Of a stretch of 64,000 nucleotides of DNA, positions 62,071-64,000 are shown piece after piece. The notes below the pieces were generated by a model. It worked only from the letters and a program-made list of their open reading frames with translations, had not been told where the DNA came from and did not search any database. The position numbers were made by a program, and so were the translations under genes. This stretch comes from Oikopleura dioica (lineage: Eukaryota > Chordata > Appendicularia > Copelata > Oikopleuridae): NCBI GenBank assembly GCA_907165135.1, contig OU015568.1, positions 15,449,208 through 15,513,207 on the forward strand. The letters run 5' to 3'. The first letter of the stretch is position 1; each line of letters opens with the position of its first letter.

Positions 62071-63535
62071 CCTGACAGAGATCAGTGGAATTAGCCAGCA
62101 GAAAGGCCATTTCGATGTTGGAATGCTCAGCGTCCATTCCTTTCAAGAAGCCGTGCTGGGACGCGTTGTCTTAAATAGTTTTAATAATTCATTATTTTTT
62201 TTAATAAGATAAAGAACCCAATAAAAGTAAAATGTGCTGATTATCTTCCACCAGTTCAGCATTCCATCTCGTGATCATGTGCGTCCAAATCACATTGGTC
62301 ATCGAAGCCTTGCTACTTGTGTATAGATGTAGATCCTTCGGGCCATCACACGTCATCGTAACGATATTCATATAATAATATGAAAAATTCTCCGTCTTGT
62401 AGATCAGCTGTTTTTTGGCGACTTTAGTGAGCTCCTTCGGGATATTCGCCACGATTACTTGATATTTTTTATAAATTTTATAAAAGAAAAATTTTAGATG
62501 ATCCGGTATGAATGGAAAAAGTCGTTAAAAGCAGCCGAGAAGAAGGAAAATCTGATCAAAATCAACAACTACTCGGAGAGAGCGATGCAAAAAGCTGAAG
62601 ACGACAAAAAAAGAATTCAACGACTGGTTGGAGAAAACTAGAACTGCCGAAGCTACTAAAAAGGTTTATCTTTAAGATTAATATTTATAAAATTTCCTGT
62701 TGACCATCTTCTTGAACCATCAGCAGCAATCGCAGTAAGGCTCGTCGCTCCGATACGCTTGTTTCCGAGCTGCTTTCTATTCCAATTCACCTTCTTGGAG
62801 CCCCATCCTTTGGAATGTGCACGTTGTAGCTCTACTTTCTTCTCGTCTATATTCATAACATCTTTTAAAGGTTTCATTTTGTATTTTTAACATTACAATA
62901 AGAGTAAATGAAGCCGTTCCTGACGGGTTACGATTATTAATTTTATCGACAAGTTCAGCTGTATGACCGGCAAGTTTAGAAAATTCGATTGGTTTCTTTT
63001 GCTCCGTTTGTTTTTCCATCCCAAAGCCAAGTCGTTTGACTAATGAAACAGTACTTCCTCTTCGGTTTTTTCCGGTATTGCCTTAATTTTGGTTAATATT
63101 TAAAAGGTAGGTCACTTATTACCAACTAAATAAGTACTTGAATATGTTCGACTGTTGTTTTTGTACTCCTCAGGACAGGTTTTTCCATATTGAATTGCAT
63201 GGTTGTTTACTCTAGCTCTGAAACAGTCTAATGGACGTAAAACTTTTCCATTGTCAGCATCTAAGGCTCTGCGGGAAATGTTCGTGAGTTCAGCTTCTTC
63301 GATGATGTCATCCTCTTTGTCAGCAAGAGAGAAATGGATGGTTCTAAAGTTATAAGAATTAATTAGAGAATTGTTATTAGGCTACTACTTCTCGAAATCA
63401 ATTCTTCCAGCGTTATAAACTTGTCGATTGTCTTCAGTTCCATGCACTTCGAGGCTCGCGTATGTCTTGTCCTTGTGATCATACCAATATCGTACTTTGT
63501 CTTTGTGTATACCAAGGTCATTGCCAATCTGGACA
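62071..63535 (-). CDS. Unidentified multi-exon minus-strand segment
   Basis: Good coding blocks: KVRYWYDHKDKTYASLEVHG in the exon ending at about 63387, spliced in phase (GT-AG) to TIHFSLADKEDDIIEEAELT...RPLDCFRARVNNHAIQYG (to about 63120); IEFSKLAGHTAELVDKINNR near 62970; IAADGSRRW near 62720; KKQLIYKTENFSYYYMNIVT near 62400; and NASQHGFLKGMDAEHSNIEM near 62130. I do not recognise the family. The blocks may be one gene or several fragments. The first block starts within about 25 bases of the oppositely oriented UGPase exon. Confidence 0.4.
62493..62662 (+). CDS. Charged helical fragment on the plus strand
   Basis: From an ATG at about 62499 the frame reads IRYEWKKSLKAAEKKENLIK and stays charged. 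It stops early, but dropping one A from an A7 run continues it as EFNDWLEKTRTAEATKK to a GT. It sits between minus-strand blocks. Either an exon of an unidentified gene or a fragment. Confidence 0.3.
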
Positions 63536-63555
63536 TATCTTAACGTAATTTTAAG

Positions 63556-64000
63556 GCTCTGATCGTTGGAAAAACGAAAGTGGTCGTCATCAAGCTCAAT
63601 GGTGGTCGCGGTACTTCCACGGGCTTCACTTGTCCCAAGTCGATCATTTCCGTCAGATCTGGATTGAACTTTTTGGACTTGACTGTTCAGCAAATCGAGC
63701 ACTTGAACAAGACCTACGAGACCAACGTCCCCTTGGTTTTGATGAACTCCTTCAACACCGAAGAAGACACCCGAAAGATCCTCCGAAAGAACAACAACTG
63801 CCAGGTCGACATCAAAATGTTCAACCAGCTTCCAACGAATCAACAAAGAAACCCTTCTCCCCGTCCCCACCAAGGATCTCTACAACCTCAAGGATGGTAC
63901 CCACGGTGACATCTACATGGCCCTTTACGACTCTGGTTTGATTGAAGAGCTCATAAAGCAGGGCAAAGTAATAATAAGCGAATTTGGTTTAAGTCTCAGG
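63556..64000 (+). pseudogene. UDP-glucose pyrophosphorylase exon, damaged
   Basis: The block begins after a TTTTAAG acceptor and reads VVVIKLNGGRGTSTGFTCPK, then FLDLTVQQIEHLNKTY and PLVLMNSFNTEEDTRKIL, unmistakably UGPase (UTP + glucose-1-phosphate to UDP-glucose). The nucleotide-binding loop is altered (GGRGTSTG...CPKS where GGLGTSMG...GPKS is usual). After MFNQ the frame shifts; restoring register needs two bases, after which INKETLLPV and THGDIYMALYDSGL resume. The exon ends at about 63967 with GTAATA. Preceding UGPase exons are absent, as an unrelated minus-strand exon abuts it. I read it as a decayed fragment; continuation beyond the window is unknown. Confidence 0.7.

Overview
The window looks like a piece of a small-intron animal genome, most probably a larvacean (appendicularian) tunicate of the Oikopleura type. 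Most introns I could phase are about 30-60 bases long and GT-AG, with a minority of G*-AG introns (GA-AG and GG-AG in the TMC gene, GA-AG and GC-AG in the fucosyltransferase-like gene). Promoters carry TATA boxes close to the ATG, and genes are compact but separated by AT-rich DNA full of short non-autonomous transposons. The species call is inference. No rRNA, tRNA, CRISPR or bacterial feature was seen.

Layout: 1-2.8 kb holds an O-fucosyltransferase-like gene (minus strand, running off the left edge). 2.8-10.3 kb is gene-poor with several inverted-repeat elements. 10.3-14.3 kb has a two-EF-hand protein (+) and a secreted kelch-type protein (-). 16.5-18.7 kb (-) and 25.0-27.4 kb (+) hold two paralogs of a kinase-like plus papain-like fusion protein; a third, broken copy lies at 53.0-54.7 kb. 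Between the first two copies are a small secreted cationic peptide, a CUB-like fragment and a coiled-coil/RING protein. A TMC (transmembrane channel-like) gene runs on the minus strand from 45.0 kb to at least 38.3 kb. Further minus-strand exon-like blocks at 36.3-38.1 and 28.3-29.0 kb may be its cytoplasmic tail, in which case the intact Ty3/gypsy-type LTR retrotransposon (29.25-36.25 kb, minus) sits in one of its introns. 47.5-48.9 kb is a head-to-head pair of single-pass membrane proteins, and 51.3 kb a C1q-domain protein. 55.9-64 kb is a dense mixture on both strands: a PH-like segment, a Ulp1/SENP protease gene, a decayed OCRL/INPP5B-like 3' part, a PHD finger, unidentified exons and a damaged UGPase exon.

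Main discoveries. (1) A protein family joining an N-terminal module, a kinase-like domain with substituted catalytic motifs and a papain-like cysteine peptidase domain that keeps Gln/Cys/His/Asn at near-papain spacing. (2) Three short inverted-repeat elements (two with exact 8-bp target duplications, one with an imperfect one) sitting inside coding exons of otherwise healthy genes, each offering a GT donor near one end and an AG acceptor near the other that keep the reading frame: candidate newborn introns. (3) An LTR retrotransposon whose gag and pol are in one frame separated by a single UGA followed by CUA, a classical readthrough context, and whose Gag ends in a CCCH rather than a CCHC zinc finger. 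(4) At least six elements that begin and end with TTAA, suggesting a common TTAA-targeting mobilising enzyme that is not encoded here.
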